From the NCBI RefSeq assembly GCF_003121405.1, contig NZ_QBUY01000078.1:1-42742 (forward strand): a DNA stretch of 42,742 nucleotides, written 5' to 3'. The notes under the pieces are model-generated. The model was not told where the DNA came from. It saw nothing but the letters and a program-made list of their open reading frames with translations, and did no database searches. A program made the translations under genes and the position numbers. This document shows, one piece after another, positions 25,701 through 34,365 of this stretch. Numbering within the stretch: position 1 is the first letter of the stretch; each line of letters begins with the position of its first letter. The DNA is from Paraburkholderia sp. C35. GTDB lineage: Bacteria > Pseudomonadota > Gammaproteobacteria > Burkholderiales > Burkholderiaceae.

Positions 25701-26674
25701 GCGAACCGAACGACGAAGTGATGCAGGCGATGGCGCGCGAACAGTTGCTGACCAACGCGCAGGCGCTGGCGGGCGCGTTCCGTTACGTCGATCAGGGATC
25801 GCTGCGCTTCACGGAAGAATCGGCGACGGGCAGCGTGCGCCTCACGCCGTCGCAGAACCTGCAGTTCCGCTACATGCAGCGCGACCAGACGGTGGACGGT
25901 TCGCAACTCGCATATGCGCCGAAGCACGACCGGCTTGCCGAAGCGATCTACGGCCACAAGGGCCAATACGACGAAGAGCACGTCACGGTGGGCCGCCGCA
26001 ATGCGCTCGAAGACTTTACGACGGCGCGCGTCGAAGGCACGTACAACGTCACGCCGAGCCTCACGCTGACCTATGCGCTCGGCTACAACCAGGCCGCGAC
26101 GGAATCGACGCAACTGACGGTGGGCGGCACCAAAGATCTCGCGTCGCTGGGCTTCAACTACCGGCTCGATCCGCACTGGTTCGGCGGCGCGCGCTACGAA
26201 TACGCGCGCTTTCATGGCCAGGACCGCTCGTATCTCGGCAACGGCAGTCTCGTCGAAGCGAACATCGGCTACAAGATCAAGGCCGATTACCCCGACTACA
26301 CGATCCGCGCCGTATTCGCGCACGGCCAGTACAACGCGACGGGCACGCCGGGCGACCGCCTCGCGGTACTGCTGCCGCAGAACACACCGCTCACGGCCGC
26401 GTCGTTCATGCCGCAGACCTTTACGCAAGGCGGCCTGCTTTTCTCGTTCGGCGACGATCTGCCCGACCAGTATTCGAAGGGCTGGCGGCCGATGTTCGCA
26501 GGCGGCCCGATCCGCGACTCGCGCGCGGGCTGGTCGGGTCAGGCGGAACTGGGCCTCGTCGGCAGCGTGTTCGGCAACGATCAGATGCTGCTGTACGGCG
26601 CGTATCAGGGTGTTTCGTCGAATCATTCGACGTCGGTGAAAGAAGTCGGCGTGCGCTATCGCTACCTGTATTGA
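22712..26674 (+). CDS. pelB: PelB: TPR and outer-membrane porin for Pel
   Basis: A 1320-residue protein, somewhat longer than the 1193 of P. aeruginosa PelB. A single membrane span (about residues 17-34, VILVLGLLVGVMLALAF) leads to a long series of TPR helices (about 45-1000), for example YLEAWLRVDPNNAEVLSELT and RAVALDPNNSEARAAYIWTL. A low-complexity Ala/Pro/Ser linker interrupts them near residue 370. From about residue 1020 alternating strands form the beta-barrel, beginning GSLRFTEESATGSVRLTPSQ and ending RYRYLY with a terminal aromatic residue. The TPR part binds PelA in the periplasm and the barrel exports the polymer. Its ATG lies inside the pelA end, so translation is probably coupled. 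Confidence 0.94.
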   Translation: MSTSPAHPDRQRLFSPAVILVLGLLVGVMLALAFPREKIESRLLEGANVDGLTIAYLEAWLRVDPNNAEVLSELTREYLKGQRISDATRILDRLSRSGDANARQSAMAIRIALAQQRLYALKPDDPARPARLHELDALLHEAFDYKWDVEQLTMLAQQARGLNDNDLAARYYTLLSKSDPQHAGEWLAALAQTQLGNQQHRAAADAWFAVQAQATTLDDKRAAFIAGLRALQSGNDMAATMQAADQHIGDLADDPTTLRFLANLALAAGRPDLASKYVKKLMKMSALDHDMAFARRASFAPKRPADSGVIERRTARGVWLRAAWYRPFASRGAILRRALDASSNAGNAAHVVRIAAAVPAVSPAASGAGSAAAPAALPSDAAPSDFELAYKVFLANGDVANAQRIAQTAVDRDPQSVAWRERLAQVAEWNRRQDIALANYVVIAKMRGTEDDWKKVARLAPGLNDNTAMLAVTLHQADEQPGNLKLLDAVVFSYERLADPDSALHFLQTRFNGPLRRQAMERYAQVAERKGDDELALRSWQNLEREYGPNANYGLKIGTMLYTRTQFDAALAAMNEAKRGAPASNDEFWRFYSLLADSNQNARDARLGYRQLIAGGKADSQDYEVMSNFFNDSPLDAGRLAETAYRHGGPPRMLSEALYGYQRAHAWGRIRILLASLTPEQLKVAEQSSAFLLARAEYERQTGANDAALRDIQRAVALDPNNSEARAAYIWTLNERGTDAMLLAALRSHAGDAETDPQLWAPYGAAWLRLGDGRRALHYLHKQAADAKQSLLWRLTFADALELSGRVDEAWRVRKQVWLELARRRRDPSHATPLPPAEQDDLRGRFVALTQLYDNGDRSRAVLIDMLRADRNGAGETQPATSELGDIGLLPKAKQEEIRKQQRLYSSIAREAAISWAQNEDASDMERAWLEKQYIDDSQRPIYAEAQLAINDGDVNELSRLLDTLPDLVPRQNRVDAQALTGRTSAAQTSAFESLTREPNDEVMQAMAREQLLTNAQALAGAFRYVDQGSLRFTEESATGSVRLTPSQNLQFRYMQRDQTVDGSQLAYAPKHDRLAEAIYGHKGQYDEEHVTVGRRNALEDFTTARVEGTYNVTPSLTLTYALGYNQAATESTQLTVGGTKDLASLGFNYRLDPHWFGGARYEYARFHGQDRSYLGNGSLVEANIGYKIKADYPDYTIRAVFAHGQYNATGTPGDRLAVLLPQNTPLTAASFMPQTFTQGGLLFSFGDDLPDQYSKGWRPMFAGGPIRDSRAGWSGQAELGLVGSVFGNDQMLLYGAYQGVSSNHSTSVKEVGVRYRYLY

Positions 26675-26703
26675 AGTATTGAAGAGTCTTTGAGGAGAAC
26701 GAC

Positions 26704-27240
26704 ATGGACCAAAGCAAGAACATTCGCGCAGGCGCTGCGGCGCTGGCGTTGATGGCGCTCACGCTCGCGGGTTGCGCCGTCGTCGACCGCAGCGCGCCGC
26801 CCACGATCGGCAAAGGCGACAGCGTCGCGATCCTGCCGATTGCGAACAACACCGAGACGCCACAAGCGGGCCAGCGCGCGGCATCGATTGCGCAAAGCCT
26901 GCTGGCATCGTATGGCTACACCAATCTGTCGCGCTACCCCGCGAGCGCCGACGACGAAACGCTGTTCGACGCCGCCAAGCCCGACGCGCAGCAGAACGCG
27001 CTGAACTGGGCGCGCCAGCAGAACGCACGCTACGCGCTGTCGGGTGCCGTCAACGAATGGCGCTACAAGGTCGGCGTGGACGGCGAGCCGGCCGTGGGGC
27101 TAACCTTCGACGTGATCGACGTGCAGACGGGCAAGGTGGTGTGGACAGGCACGGGTAGCCGCACCGGCTGGAGCCGCGACGCCGTGTCGGGCGTTGCGCA
27201 GAAGCTCGAACGCGCCCTGCTCTCGCCGCTCGCGCAGTGA
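26704..27240 (+). CDS. pelC: PelC: outer-membrane lipoprotein
   Basis: A 178-residue lipoprotein with the lipobox LTLAGC (Cys24). The mature domain has the PelC pattern: DSVAILPIANNTETPQAGQR, RYALSGAVNEWRYKVG, and VGLTFDVIDVQTGKVVWTGT. PelC forms a dodecameric ring on the periplasmic face of the outer membrane and funnels the positively charged polymer to PelB. GAGGAG lies a few bases before the ATG. It follows pelB by 29 bases and precedes pelD by 58. Confidence 0.93.
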   Translation: MDQSKNIRAGAAALALMALTLAGCAVVDRSAPPTIGKGDSVAILPIANNTETPQAGQRAASIAQSLLASYGYTNLSRYPASADDETLFDAAKPDAQQNALNWARQQNARYALSGAVNEWRYKVGVDGEPAVGLTFDVIDVQTGKVVWTGTGSRTGWSRDAVSGVAQKLERALLSPLAQ

Positions 27241-27298
27241 AGCACACCCTGCTCGGCATGACTATCATCGAAGCTGGGTTCGATTTAAGGCGAACGCC

Positions 27299-28777
27299 AT
27301 GAACACGCAGGCTAACGAACACGCCGCCGCGCGCGGGCGGCACAGACGCCGTCAGGCGCAAAGCGTCGGCGGGGGCTCCTGGTGGGCGCGCGTGATCGCG
27401 CCGCCGCGCGGCTCCGCGCGCCGCCGCACTATTGCCGCACTGGAGACGATCGTCGCGACGCTCGCCGCCGTGGCGATCTGCTGGGCCTTCGACCACTCCG
27501 ATCCGCTTCTGGTCCAGAGCGGCTTCGGCTGGGTCTGGATCGTGCCGCTCGTGATCGCGCTGCGTTACGGCACCATTGCAGGCGTGGTTTCCGGGCTGAT
27601 CCTGCTGGGTTCCTGGTATGTGCTCTACCCCGACACCAGCAACGCGGCCGCGCCCATTTCGTTCGCCCGTGCGTTGATGGAGCCACCGGGCGCGCGGCTC
27701 TTTCCCGTGAGCTTCTTCCTAGGCGGCTTCGTCATCACGATGCTGTGCGGGCAATTCGGCGATATCTGGATCACGCGCCTGCGGCAAGGCCGCGTCGCTA
27801 ACGACTACCTCGCGGAGCGCCTGTCGATCCTCACGCGCAATCAGTTCATGCTGCGCATCTCGCACGAACGGCTCGAACAGGATCTGCTCGGGCGTCCTGC
27901 TACGTTGCGCGATTCGCTTGCGCGCCTGCGCACGGTGGTGCTCAATCAGGAGCCGACGGACGCGCAGCACGGCTTAGTGGATCTGCGTGGCGCGCAGCCG
28001 TTTCTCGAAGCCGCCGCCCAGGCTTGCCAGATCGAAAGCGCGAGCGTGCATGCGTGGCGTAGCGGCAAGCCGTCGGCAACTGCCGCTGCATCGATCGGCG
28101 CGCCTTCGGCGTTCGAGCCGGACGATCCGCTCGTGCGCGAAGCGCTCGATACCCGCACGCTGGTGCATGTCGAATCGAAGACGAATCAGGACATGTCGGC
28201 GAGCCGCTATGTCGTGGTGGTGCCGCTGATCGACGCGCAGAAGAATCCCGTCGGCGTGCTGGCTGTCGAACGGATGCCGTTCCTCGCGCTCACGCGCGAC
28301 AACCTGCAGCTCCTGCTGGTGCTGTGCAACTTCTATGCGGACGGCGTGCAGCACGCCGTCATTACGCGCGATACGCTCGGCGCGTTCCCCACCTGCCCGC
28401 ATACGTTCGCCCTCGATTACGCGCGGCTCGTGCATCTGCAGCGCGATACGCAGGTGCGTTCGTCGATTGTCGCGCTGGTGTTTCATAACGACGAACGCAG
28501 CACGACGCTCTACGAACACGTGCTGCGCACACGCCGCGCGCTAGACGTGCAATGGCCGCTGCGCGACGAACGTCATCGCGTGGTGCTGACGCTGATGCCG
28601 CTATCCGGCGATAGCGCAGTGGATGGTTATCTGTTGCGGATCGAAGAAAATCTGCGCGCGCAGTATGGCGTCGATTTCGAAGCCGCGCGCGTCGCCGTGC
28701 ATTCGATGGCCGTACCCGCCGACGAACCCGGCGCCGCGTTGCGGCGTCTGCTGGAGCGCTGCGATGTCCGCTTCTGA
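27299..28777 (+). CDS. pelD: PelD: inner-membrane c-di-GMP receptor
   Basis: A 492-residue protein. A basic N-terminus is followed by four membrane spans (IAALETIVATLAAVAICWAF, WVWIVPLVIALRYG, IAGVVSGLILLGSWYVLYP and FFLGGFVITMLC), a GAF domain (about residues 215-360, ending VGVLAVERMPFLALT) and a degenerate GGDEF domain. The inhibitory-site motif RxxD that binds c-di-GMP in P. aeruginosa is present as RALD (Arg413, Asp416), and the conserved GYLLRI follows. The catalytic GGDEF signature is absent, so it should sense and not make the messenger. AAGG lies before the ATG at 27299. It works with PelE, PelF and PelG as the inner-membrane synthase complex. Confidence 0.94.
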   Translation: MNTQANEHAAARGRHRRRQAQSVGGGSWWARVIAPPRGSARRRTIAALETIVATLAAVAICWAFDHSDPLLVQSGFGWVWIVPLVIALRYGTIAGVVSGLILLGSWYVLYPDTSNAAAPISFARALMEPPGARLFPVSFFLGGFVITMLCGQFGDIWITRLRQGRVANDYLAERLSILTRNQFMLRISHERLEQDLLGRPATLRDSLARLRTVVLNQEPTDAQHGLVDLRGAQPFLEAAAQACQIESASVHAWRSGKPSATAAASIGAPSAFEPDDPLVREALDTRTLVHVESKTNQDMSASRYVVVVPLIDAQKNPVGVLAVERMPFLALTRDNLQLLLVLCNFYADGVQHAVITRDTLGAFPTCPHTFALDYARLVHLQRDTQVRSSIVALVFHNDERSTTLYEHVLRTRRALDVQWPLRDERHRVVLTLMPLSGDSAVDGYLLRIEENLRAQYGVDFEAARVAVHSMAVPADEPGAALRRLLERCDVRF

Positions 28778-29933
28778 CGCCGCCGTGGCGCGACGCGGCC
28801 AGCCCACGCGACCTCTCGCCAGACTGGCGGGCGTCGTTCTGGTCGTGCTCGGCCTCGCGTTGCAGTGCGTCGTCCTGCTGATCGCCACGCGCAGCGCACC
28901 GGATACGTCCGCCGAATGGCTCGGCGGTCTCGTCACGATCGACGTCGCCACGTTGCAGGCCGCCGCGCAGCTGAACACGCAAACGCTGCTGCTGTGTCTG
29001 CTCATGCAGGCCTGTGCCGCGCTCGCCACCTCGCTCGGTCTGACATTGCTAATGCCGATGCGTTACCGGCGGCCGCATGTAGGGCTGCTCGTATGGCTGT
29101 GGTTCTTCAACTTTGCGGTGCCGGTCGGCGGAATACTTTGCTCGATCGGCGCGCTTGCCATTGCTGCCGTGTTGCCGCGGCCGCGCGCGCAATTGCCTAT
29201 CGTGCTGGTCGAGGAACCGGAGTTCGCGGCGAATCTGATCGGCACCGTGTCATATGGGCGCGGCGCGCGATTGAAGGCGGAATTGCAGAACTCGGAAGCG
29301 GGCACGTCGTTCCGCATGACTGCGCTGCTCGCCATGCAATCGATGCCCGCGCGCACCGTGTCACCGCTGCTGCAAGGCATGCTCGCCGATCCCCTCGACG
29401 ATATTCGTCTGCTTGCCTACGGCATTCTCGACAATCGCGAGAAAGTGCTCACGCAGCAGATTCTCGTCGAACGTCCGAAGCTCGATGCAAAACTGCATCC
29501 CGGGTTGAGCAACGCTGAGCGCGCCCATGCGAACCGCACGCTCGCGCAACTCTATAGCGAACTGATCTACGAAAACCTCGTCACAGGCGACGTGTACCGC
29601 AATGCCGCCGATCAGGCCGACGGCTTCGCTGCCGCCGCGCTCGAACATGATCCCAAGGATGCCGCGCTCTGGCGTCTGCGCGGCCGTCTTGCGATTGCAC
29701 GCGGCGATCTCGACGGTGCGGACATGATGCTGCAACGTGCGATCGACTGCGGTTTTCCGCGCGAGCGCATGCTGCCGTGGCTTGCGGAAACGTCCTACCT
29801 GCGCCGCGATTTCGCGCGCGTGCGCAAGCTGCTCGCCGAAATGGACAGCCGCGCGGCGACGCCCACGCTGTCCGCCGTACTCGATTTCTGGAAACCGCGT
29901 GGCCCTGCCGCCGCGCCATCCCGCTCCACCTGA
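28764..29933 (+). CDS. pelE: PelE: inner-membrane TPR protein of Pel synthase
   Basis: A 389-residue protein. Hydrophobic segments lie at about residues 20-42, 70-95 and 108-135 (LLVWLWFFNFAVPVGGILC). A cytoplasmic helical domain with TPR-like repeats follows, for example AAALEHDPKDAALWRLRGRL and DMMLQRAIDCGFPRERMLPW. This architecture and the position between pelD and pelF identify PelE, which bridges PelD and PelG/PelF. The ATG at 28764 overlaps the pelD end by 14 bases, indicating translational coupling; the longer frame upstream is inside pelD. Confidence 0.9.
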   Translation: MSASDAAVARRGQPTRPLARLAGVVLVVLGLALQCVVLLIATRSAPDTSAEWLGGLVTIDVATLQAAAQLNTQTLLLCLLMQACAALATSLGLTLLMPMRYRRPHVGLLVWLWFFNFAVPVGGILCSIGALAIAAVLPRPRAQLPIVLVEEPEFAANLIGTVSYGRGARLKAELQNSEAGTSFRMTALLAMQSMPARTVSPLLQGMLADPLDDIRLLAYGILDNREKVLTQQILVERPKLDAKLHPGLSNAERAHANRTLAQLYSELIYENLVTGDVYRNAADQADGFAAAALEHDPKDAALWRLRGRLAIARGDLDGADMMLQRAIDCGFPRERMLPWLAETSYLRRDFARVRKLLAEMDSRAATPTLSAVLDFWKPRGPAAAPSRST

Positions 29934-29943
29934 GGCTGCCCTC

Positions 29944-31530
29944 ATGTTTTCATCGAAAGCGCCATCCCTGCCGCACGCGGAGTCCGCCGATATTGCCCTG
30001 CTGCTCGAAGGCACGTTTCCGTATGTGAGCGGCGGCGTGTCGAGCTGGGTCAACCAGATTATCCGCGCGTTTCCGGACTATTCGTTCGCGCTGTGCTTTC
30101 TCGGCAGCCGTCCGCAGGATTATCCGAAGATGCAGTACACGTTGCCCGACAACGTCGTGCATCTGGAGAACCACTATCTGTACGACTTCGCGCCGCCGCC
30201 GCTGGTGCAGAAGCAGCGCGGCGATTCGTCGGCGTTCATGCGCTCGGCGGATCTGCATGAATCGTTGCGCAACCCCGCCATGCGCCACGCAGCGGGCCGC
30301 ATGCTCAAGGACATGCTGAAGGATCTGCGCCCCGGCGGCGCATTGGGCGAAGACGCGTTTCTCTATTCGAAGGAAGCCTGGCAGTATCTTACCGACCAGT
30401 ACCGGCAGTTCTGCACGGACCCGTCGTTCGTCGATTACTTCTGGACCGTGCGCATCATGCACAAGCCGCTGTGGCAACTCGCGAAGATCGCCGAGGGCCT
30501 GCCGCGCGTGAAGATGTTCCATACCGTCTCGACGGGTTATGCGGGCTTTCTCGGCGCGCTGGCACGCTATCGCTATGCGCGGCCCCTGCTCGTGTCGGAG
30601 CACGGCATCTACACGAAGGAACGCAAGATCGATCTGTTCCAGAGCGAATGGATTCGCGACAACCGCAGCATCTTCGAACGCGACGTGTCGCAGATCGGCT
30701 ATTTCCGCGACCTGTGGGTGCGTTTCTTCGAAACGCTCGGCCATGTGTGCTACGACTCCGCAGAAGACATCATCGCGCTGTACGAAGGCAATCGCCGCCG
30801 GCAGATCATCGACGGCGCGCCTGAAGCGAAGACGTCCAACATTCCGAACGGCGTGAATCTGCCGAAGCTCGCCCCGCTGCGCACACAGCGCGCAGCCGGT
30901 GTGCCGAAGACGCTCTGCCTGATTGGCCGCGTGGTGCCCATCAAGGACATCAAGACATTTATCCGCGCGATGCTGTCCGTGGTGCGCCGCATGCCCGAAG
31001 CGGTAGCATGGATCGCCGGCCCGGAAAACGAAGATCCTTCGTATGCGGCTGAGTGTCATGCGCTGGTGGAAAGCCTCGGCTTGCAGGACAAGGTGAAGTT
31101 TCTCGGCTTCCAGAAGATCGACGAACTGCTGCCGAAATGCGGCGTGCTGGTGCTCAGTTCGATTTCGGAAGCGTTGCCGCTGGTGGTGCTGGAAGGTTTC
31201 GCGGCAGGTGTGCCGTCCGTGACGACGGATGTCGGTTCGTGCCGCCAATTGATCTATGGCCTCGATGGCGACGATGCCGCGCTCGGTGCTGCTGGCCGCG
31301 TGGTGCAGATCGCCGATCCGCGCGCGCTCGCCGAAGCCGCGCTCGATCTGCTGGACGAGGACAACTGGCATAGCGCCCAACAGGCGGGCATTGCGCGCGT
31401 CGAGCGTTACTACACGCAGGAACAGATGGTCGGCTCGTATCGCGACCTGTACGCGCGGCTTACGTCGCAAACGGATCTCGTCGATCCACCCGCAACGGAA
31501 GCCGATCTTCCGATGCCGATGCCTCACTGA
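29944..31530 (+). CDS. pelF: PelF: GT4 glycosyltransferase
   Basis: A 528-residue cytoplasmic retaining glycosyltransferase of GT4 type, slightly longer than the 507 of P. aeruginosa. The N-terminal PelF signature is ALLLEGTFPYVSGGVSSWVN. The C-terminal Rossmann domain has LCLIGRVVPIKDIKTFIRA and the EX7E motif EALPLVVLE (Glu409, Glu417), which holds the nucleotide sugar. It polymerises the Pel chain from UDP-activated N-acetylhexosamine. It starts 10 bases after pelE; the frame extends far upstream only as a pelE shadow. Confidence 0.96.
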   Translation: MFSSKAPSLPHAESADIALLLEGTFPYVSGGVSSWVNQIIRAFPDYSFALCFLGSRPQDYPKMQYTLPDNVVHLENHYLYDFAPPPLVQKQRGDSSAFMRSADLHESLRNPAMRHAAGRMLKDMLKDLRPGGALGEDAFLYSKEAWQYLTDQYRQFCTDPSFVDYFWTVRIMHKPLWQLAKIAEGLPRVKMFHTVSTGYAGFLGALARYRYARPLLVSEHGIYTKERKIDLFQSEWIRDNRSIFERDVSQIGYFRDLWVRFFETLGHVCYDSAEDIIALYEGNRRRQIIDGAPEAKTSNIPNGVNLPKLAPLRTQRAAGVPKTLCLIGRVVPIKDIKTFIRAMLSVVRRMPEAVAWIAGPENEDPSYAAECHALVESLGLQDKVKFLGFQKIDELLPKCGVLVLSSISEALPLVVLEGFAAGVPSVTTDVGSCRQLIYGLDGDDAALGAAGRVVQIADPRALAEAALDLLDEDNWHSAQQAGIARVERYYTQEQMVGSYRDLYARLTSQTDLVDPPATEADLPMPMPH

Positions 31531-31546
31531 ACGGGAGCACGCGACC

Positions 31547-32917
31547 ATGGCAGGGATTGGTTTCGAACTGCGCAAGATGCTCCGGCGCAACACGCTGCTG
31601 GGGCTGATGCAGGCTTATACGTATGCGGGCCTGATCGGCGCGGGACCGTGGGTGCTGTCGATCGTCGGCATTCTGCTGATCGGCGTGCTCAGCATTCCGT
31701 TCGTGCTGCCTACCGGCCTGATCACGCAGTTCCAGGTGTCGGTCCCCTATCTGATTTCGCTCTCGCTGGTGCTGCCGGGACCGTTGCAGCTTGCGTACAC
31801 GCGCTTCACGTCGGACCGGCTGTTCGAAAAGCGCCGCGATCTCGTGCTGCCGAATTTTCATGCGGTGATGTTCATCGTTACGGCGGCTTCGACGGTGCTC
31901 GGCGGGCTTGCTGTCGTGTTCCTGTTTCCGCAGCAGACGGCCGCGTACCGGCTGCTGATGCTGGCGGGCTTTGTCGTGATGGGCAACATCTGGATCGCGA
32001 CCATCTTCCTGTCGGGCATGAAGCAGTACATGTCGATCATCGTGGTGTTCTTCATCGGCTATGCGGTGACGACGATCGCGGCGCTGTCGCTGAACCGCTA
32101 TGGTTTGACGGGTCTGCTGTCGGGGTTCGTGATCGGACAGACGATTCTGCTGGTGGGTCTGCTCGCGCTCATCTACCGCGATTACGTCAGCGATCATTTC
32201 CTTTCGTTCGAGATGTTCCGCAAGCAGTACCGCTACCCTTCGCTGATGCTGACGGGCTTTCTGTACAACCTCGGCATCTGGGCGGACAAGTTCATGTTCT
32301 GGTATTCGCCTGGTACGGGGCAGCCGGTGATCGGTCCGTTGCATGCGTCGATCATCTACGACATTCCCGTGTTTCTCGCGTACCTCGCGATCATTCCGGG
32401 CATGGCCGTGTTCCTGATGCGGATCGAAACGGACTTCGTCGAATACTACGACGCGTTCTACGATGCCGTGCGCGAAGGCGCGTCGCTGCAGCATATCGAG
32501 CGCATGCGCAACGCGATGGTCGAGGCGCTGCGCAACGGTATCTGGGAGATCATGAAAGTGCAGGCCATCGCCGCGATGATGCTGTTCGCGGCGGGCACGA
32601 TCCTGCTGAACTGGCTGCAGATTTCCACGCTTTACCTGCCGCTGCTGTATATCGACGTGATCGCGGCGAGCATGCAGGTGGTGTTCATGGGCACCATCAA
32701 CGTGTTCTTCTATCTCGACAAGCGCAAGATCGTGCTGTTTCTGGTGGGCACGTTCGTGGTCTCGAACGTGGTGCTCACGGCGATTACGCTGTCGCTGAAC
32801 CCGGCCTATTACGGTTACGGGTTCGCCGGGTCGCTGCTGATCGTGGTGCTGGCGAGTCTTTATCTGCTCGATCGCAAGCTCGATTCGCTGGAGTATGAGA
32901 CGTTTATGTTGCAGTGA
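31547..32917 (+). CDS. pelG: PelG: polytopic membrane transporter of Pel
   Basis: A 456-residue integral membrane protein with about 12 hydrophobic spans. The N-terminus MAGIGFELRKMLRRNTLLGL and YAGLIGAGPWVLSIVGIL are the PelG signature; it belongs to the MOP/PST-like flippase group. It probably guides the chain made by PelF across the inner membrane under PelD control. ACGGGAG lies about nine bases before the ATG. It is the last pel gene; a weak hairpin (GGCGCGG / CCGCGCC, 32929-32956) between it and the convergent reductase gene may end the transcript. Confidence 0.95.
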   Translation: MAGIGFELRKMLRRNTLLGLMQAYTYAGLIGAGPWVLSIVGILLIGVLSIPFVLPTGLITQFQVSVPYLISLSLVLPGPLQLAYTRFTSDRLFEKRRDLVLPNFHAVMFIVTAASTVLGGLAVVFLFPQQTAAYRLLMLAGFVVMGNIWIATIFLSGMKQYMSIIVVFFIGYAVTTIAALSLNRYGLTGLLSGFVIGQTILLVGLLALIYRDYVSDHFLSFEMFRKQYRYPSLMLTGFLYNLGIWADKFMFWYSPGTGQPVIGPLHASIIYDIPVFLAYLAIIPGMAVFLMRIETDFVEYYDAFYDAVREGASLQHIERMRNAMVEALRNGIWEIMKVQAIAAMMLFAAGTILLNWLQISTLYLPLLYIDVIAASMQVVFMGTINVFFYLDKRKIVLFLVGTFVVSNVVLTAITLSLNPAYYGYGFAGSLLIVVLASLYLLDRKLDSLEYETFMLQ

Positions 32918-32975
32918 AGTCAGGCTTCGGCGCGGTCAGTGTGAATCTGCCGCGCCAAAGTGCATTGCGCGTCAG

Positions 32976-34043
32976 TCAGGCATTGCCCACTTCCTGAAAA
33001 CCAAAGCGCGTCTCCTTGATCTGCTTGCGGCGCGGTTCACCCTGCCGTTCCAGCATCCAGCCCGGATACTCGGACGGCAATTGGCTCACTTTGTCGAGCT
33101 TCGCGAGATCGTCCTCGCTCAGTTCGACCTTGGTCGCGGCGATGTTGTCGTCGAGTTGCTCGACCCGCTTCGCACCGACGATCACGCTCATCACGGCGCG
33201 CTGATGCAGCAGCCACGCCAGCGCAATCTGCGCGACGGACACGCCTTTCGCTTCAGCGATGGTTCGCATCACGTCGACGCAATCGAACGCGCGTTCCTGA
33301 TTAACGGGCGGAAAATCAAAGGTCGCGCGGCGGTTGCCCGCCTCGCCCTTCTGGCCGCGTTGATACTTGCCGCTCAACAGGCCGCCCGCAAGCGGACTCC
33401 ACACCATCAGGCCCAGGCCTTCACTCTTTAGCATCGGCACGAGTTCGCGTTCGAGATCGCGGCCTGCAATGGTGTAATACGCCTGCAAGGTATCGAAGCG
33501 CGCAAGGCCCAGACGTTCCGAGATGCCGAGCGCCTTCACGATCTGCCACGCGGCCCAGTTCGATACGCCGATATAGCGCACATGGCCGTGCTGCACGAGC
33601 GTATCGAGCGCACGCAACGTCTCTTCGATGGGCGTAGCAGGATCGAAACCGTGAATCTGATAGAGATCGACGTGGTCGAGTTGCAGACGCTGCAGACTGG
33701 CCTTGATCCCGTCCATGATGTGATAGCGCGACGCGCCGCGCGCGTTCCCGGAAGCACCCATCTGGCCGAACACCTTGGTTGCCACCACCACGTTATCGCG
33801 CGGGATTTTCAGGTTTTTCAGCGCCTGCCCGGTGATCTGCTCGGAGATGCCGGAAGAATAAACGTCGGCTGTATCGATGAAATTGATGCCCGCGTCGATC
33901 GCGCGGCCAATCAGCTTTTCGGCGTCGCTCTGCTGCAAGTCGCCGATGTGCTGCCAGATTTCACCTGTGCCGCCGAACGTCATCGTACCGAGGCACAGTT
34001 CCGACACGAACACGCCAGTGCGGCCAAGCTGGTTATATCGCAT
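32976..34043 (-). CDS. Aldo/keto reductase
   Basis: A 355-residue NADPH-dependent aldo/keto reductase of the larger YajO/Tas-like type. It begins MRYNQLGRTGVFVSELCLGT. The catalytic tetrad is visible: Asp57 and Tyr62 in NFIDTADVYSSG, Lys90 in VVATK, and His132 in YQIHGFD. The cofactor-binding end is SVIVGAKRVEQLDDNI. GGAG lies nine bases before the ATG. Substrate cannot be predicted. It is convergent with pelG and divergent from the autotransporter gene and has no evident pathway partners. Confidence 0.92.
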   Translation of the reverse strand: MRYNQLGRTGVFVSELCLGTMTFGGTGEIWQHIGDLQQSDAEKLIGRAIDAGINFIDTADVYSSGISEQITGQALKNLKIPRDNVVVATKVFGQMGASGNARGASRYHIMDGIKASLQRLQLDHVDLYQIHGFDPATPIEETLRALDTLVQHGHVRYIGVSNWAAWQIVKALGISERLGLARFDTLQAYYTIAGRDLERELVPMLKSEGLGLMVWSPLAGGLLSGKYQRGQKGEAGNRRATFDFPPVNQERAFDCVDVMRTIAEAKGVSVAQIALAWLLHQRAVMSVIVGAKRVEQLDDNIAATKVELSEDDLAKLDKVSQLPSEYPGWMLERQGEPRRKQIKETRFGFQEVGNA

Positions 34044-34365
34044 GGTTCAGGACTCCACGTTGGGTGATGAAGCTGATGAAGCGTGCTGGACTCACCAGCA
34101 TACTCAATGCCCGTGAAGGCTGCTGGTGGGTTGCCAACGGTCCGTACCGCTTTCGCACCGCAGCATTCATGCACGGCGCGCGCTTCTACTCGATGCGCGC
34201 GCAAGGGTTTCTGTCTCGTGTTTGCCTTCATTTCCACGCTGCACGCGCGCTAAAAGTCTTTCAATCGATGTAAATCCATTTCAATTCATTGCCCTGCTGT
34301 AAGGGATGCTATAAAACGCATGCATGCGGTGACTGATCAATGTGTTTCCTTAACAGGAGATGCGG
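34044..34365 (+). promoter_or_regulatory. Autotransporter promoter region
   Basis: The 322 bases between divergent genes encode nothing convincing. A possible sigma-70 promoter for the autotransporter is TTGCCC at 34289-34294 and TATAAA at 34310-34315, with 15-base spacing, slightly short. The area around 34250-34320 is AT-rich. AGGAG at about 34355 is the ribosome site. Confidence 0.45.

Noticed and set aside
24326..26626. Open frame of 766 codons on the minus strand opposite pelB
   Set aside because: Arg/His/Ala/Val-rich shadow of a high-GC gene in the complementary frame. No ribosome site or family motif, while pelB on the plus strand is clear.
29950..31593. Open frame of 547 codons on the minus strand opposite pelF
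   Set aside because: The complementary frame of a strongly GC-biased gene; PelF motifs are unambiguous on the plus strand.
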